DNA of 64,000 bases from Eopsaltria australis (Eukaryota; Chordata; Aves; Passeriformes; Petroicidae): NCBI GenBank assembly GCA_034509425.1, contig JAVTVJ010001754.1, forward strand, positions 62,001-126,000. The letters run 5' to 3'. The notes under the pieces were generated by a model, which was not told the origin of the DNA, did no database searches, and saw nothing but the letters and a program-made list of their open reading frames with translations. The position numbers and the translations under genes are program-made. Position 1 is the stretch's first letter; every line of letters starts with the position of its first letter. Of the stretch, positions 62,801 through 64,000 are shown piece by piece.

Positions 62801-64000
62801 GTGCTGCTGCAGCTCCTCAGCTAAATATGAAACCCCAGGTGCTGAGAGTTCTTGCACTGAGTTATCAGCACCTTATCCCATGGGAAGCTCTCAAGCCCTC
62901 TGTGTACACCAATACTTACACTACCCACACAACACCATCCTGTGCATGGGACTTAAAACAGCAGAGTCTGGTTAGAGATTAGGAAACATTTTCCTTGAGA
63001 AAATTTAAATTGGAGGGCAATGAATGATTAATTTACACATCTGACACTGAAGATTTTTAAGAATTGTTATGGTTGAGAGTCTTTGGGGGAGAAACCAGAT
63101 AATTTGTTTCTTATGGTCTACTTTGTAGTATTTGAGGAAATTATATTTCAAGTGTTGGCTTTTCTGCAATTACACAGCATGAGTTATGTATCTTTTTGTC
63201 TGTGTCTAAGAAATGGTAAAGCAACCTCCAATTATACATTTTGGTTAAAAGTTTTTGAATCCTTTAGAGACTAAATTTTGTATGGTCTATAATTTGTGAG
63301 GTAACAACTGTAGAGCAGGATTATGAACCTCTTGTCATGAGCAGTGTCATGAATGTAACAACCACAAAAGAAGTAGTTTGATTCCCTGGGAATCATCTCT
63401 CCCTCCTTGTTGGAACTGCTAAGGGCTACAAGGAACGTGATGAGAGAAAAGCAATTGTGCTAAAAAGAGTAAGACTGTTAGCCTAAGAAATCTGGTTAAT
63501 GAACCATGCACTGACCATGGTGACTGAAACACAAATATTGCTCTTTCAGGATACTTAGCCTGGCTATTCAAAAACCAGAGAAAAAAGTAGTCTGACAATT
63601 TGTATGCTACTGCACTTAGGTGGCTGTATTATCCCTCCATTAATCTATTAACACAAAGGGCAAAATCTCCTATTAAAAATGACAGTGAGAAAGCTGAAGG
63701 CTGAGGCTGAGTGCAGGAGATGGACACTGTCCCCATTTCATATACATGAAGATAAAACCTTTTCATGATCACTTTCAACCTTAGTTATCTAACAGTGCTT
63801 AAGTAAAAGAAATAAATTTCCTTGAATTATTTCAACAGAATCTGTCAAGCCTAGGTTTGGGCTTCCCAAACTGTTTTGGCTCCTCTATCTCTGTTCCTCT
63901 CCCCAGTAAAGTGGAATCTCCAGTAGAGAGTCACCTCCTAAGCTGATATTTTGATAGTGGAAATTTCAGGATTGCCACAGGCACAGGCATGCCACTAAAA

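Larger units (their letters stand above)
47234..64000 (-). other. RELN: RELN intron (5' part outside window)
   Basis: Sequence upstream (in gene direction) of the exon at 47163-47233. It is AT-rich and non-coding apart from CR1 fragments near 52855, 54074 and 56283, a solo LTR at 56340-56823, and one unexplained open frame at 48735-49400. No other reelin exon is visible, so this intron exceeds 16.7 kb. Confidence 0.8.

Noticed and set aside
1..64000. CRISPR arrays, tRNA or rRNA genes, bacterial operons
   Set aside because: None is visible; regularly spaced repeats are limited to the tandem repeats and microsatellites listed, and the sequence is a vertebrate intron.

Overview
The window is vertebrate nuclear DNA from a bird, most likely a passerine. 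It is AT-rich and intronic, with CR1 LINE fragments and several avian-type endogenous retroviruses (ERVs). No bacterial-type features are present. The host gene is RELN (reelin) on the minus strand. Four small coding exons with consensus splice sites and mutually compatible phases lie at 47163-47233, 30407-30439, 22320-22398 and 14434-14530, in transcription order. They encode the end of the reeler domain and the start of the following N-terminal segment of reelin. All other host sequence is RELN intron: at least 16.8 kb upstream of the first visible exon, then introns of 16.7, 8.0 and 7.8 kb, then at least 14.4 kb. Exons before and after these four lie outside the window.

Region by region. 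1-14433: intron with degenerate CR1 pieces and a solo ERV-L-type LTR (12403-13014) with a perfect 5-bp target duplication and an internal 61-bp tandem duplication. 14531-22319: intron with a 1.6-kb solo LTR (19517-21129, minus strand, 6-bp target duplication). 22399-30406: intron almost filled by a 6.4-kb provirus (22623-29024, plus strand, antisense to RELN) with two LTRs differing by about 2 percent. It has a broken gag, a pol lacking protease and the RT palm, and a long open env segment. A CR1 fragment follows. 30440-47162: intron with a second 1.6-kb LTR of the same family as the first but inverted (33933-35539), and a full-length 6.1-kb ERV-L-like provirus (39352-45466, minus strand, same sense as RELN). 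That provirus has a perfect 5-bp target duplication, an intact unusual gag, a broken pol and no env. 47234-64000: intron with CR1 fragments and a 484-bp solo LTR inserted inside a CR1 element.

The most notable points are the proviral load inside an early part of RELN. One provirus ends 224 bp from a RELN acceptor site, and inverted 1.6-kb LTRs flank that provirus and two RELN exons. The ERV-L gag frame opens with several hydrophobic, probably membrane-spanning segments directly behind a Lys-type primer site. A 15-bp perfect hairpin straddles the polypurine-tract/LTR junction of the same provirus. A 446-codon env segment is still open in the other provirus. All identifications were made by reading the sequence; no alignment or database search was run.
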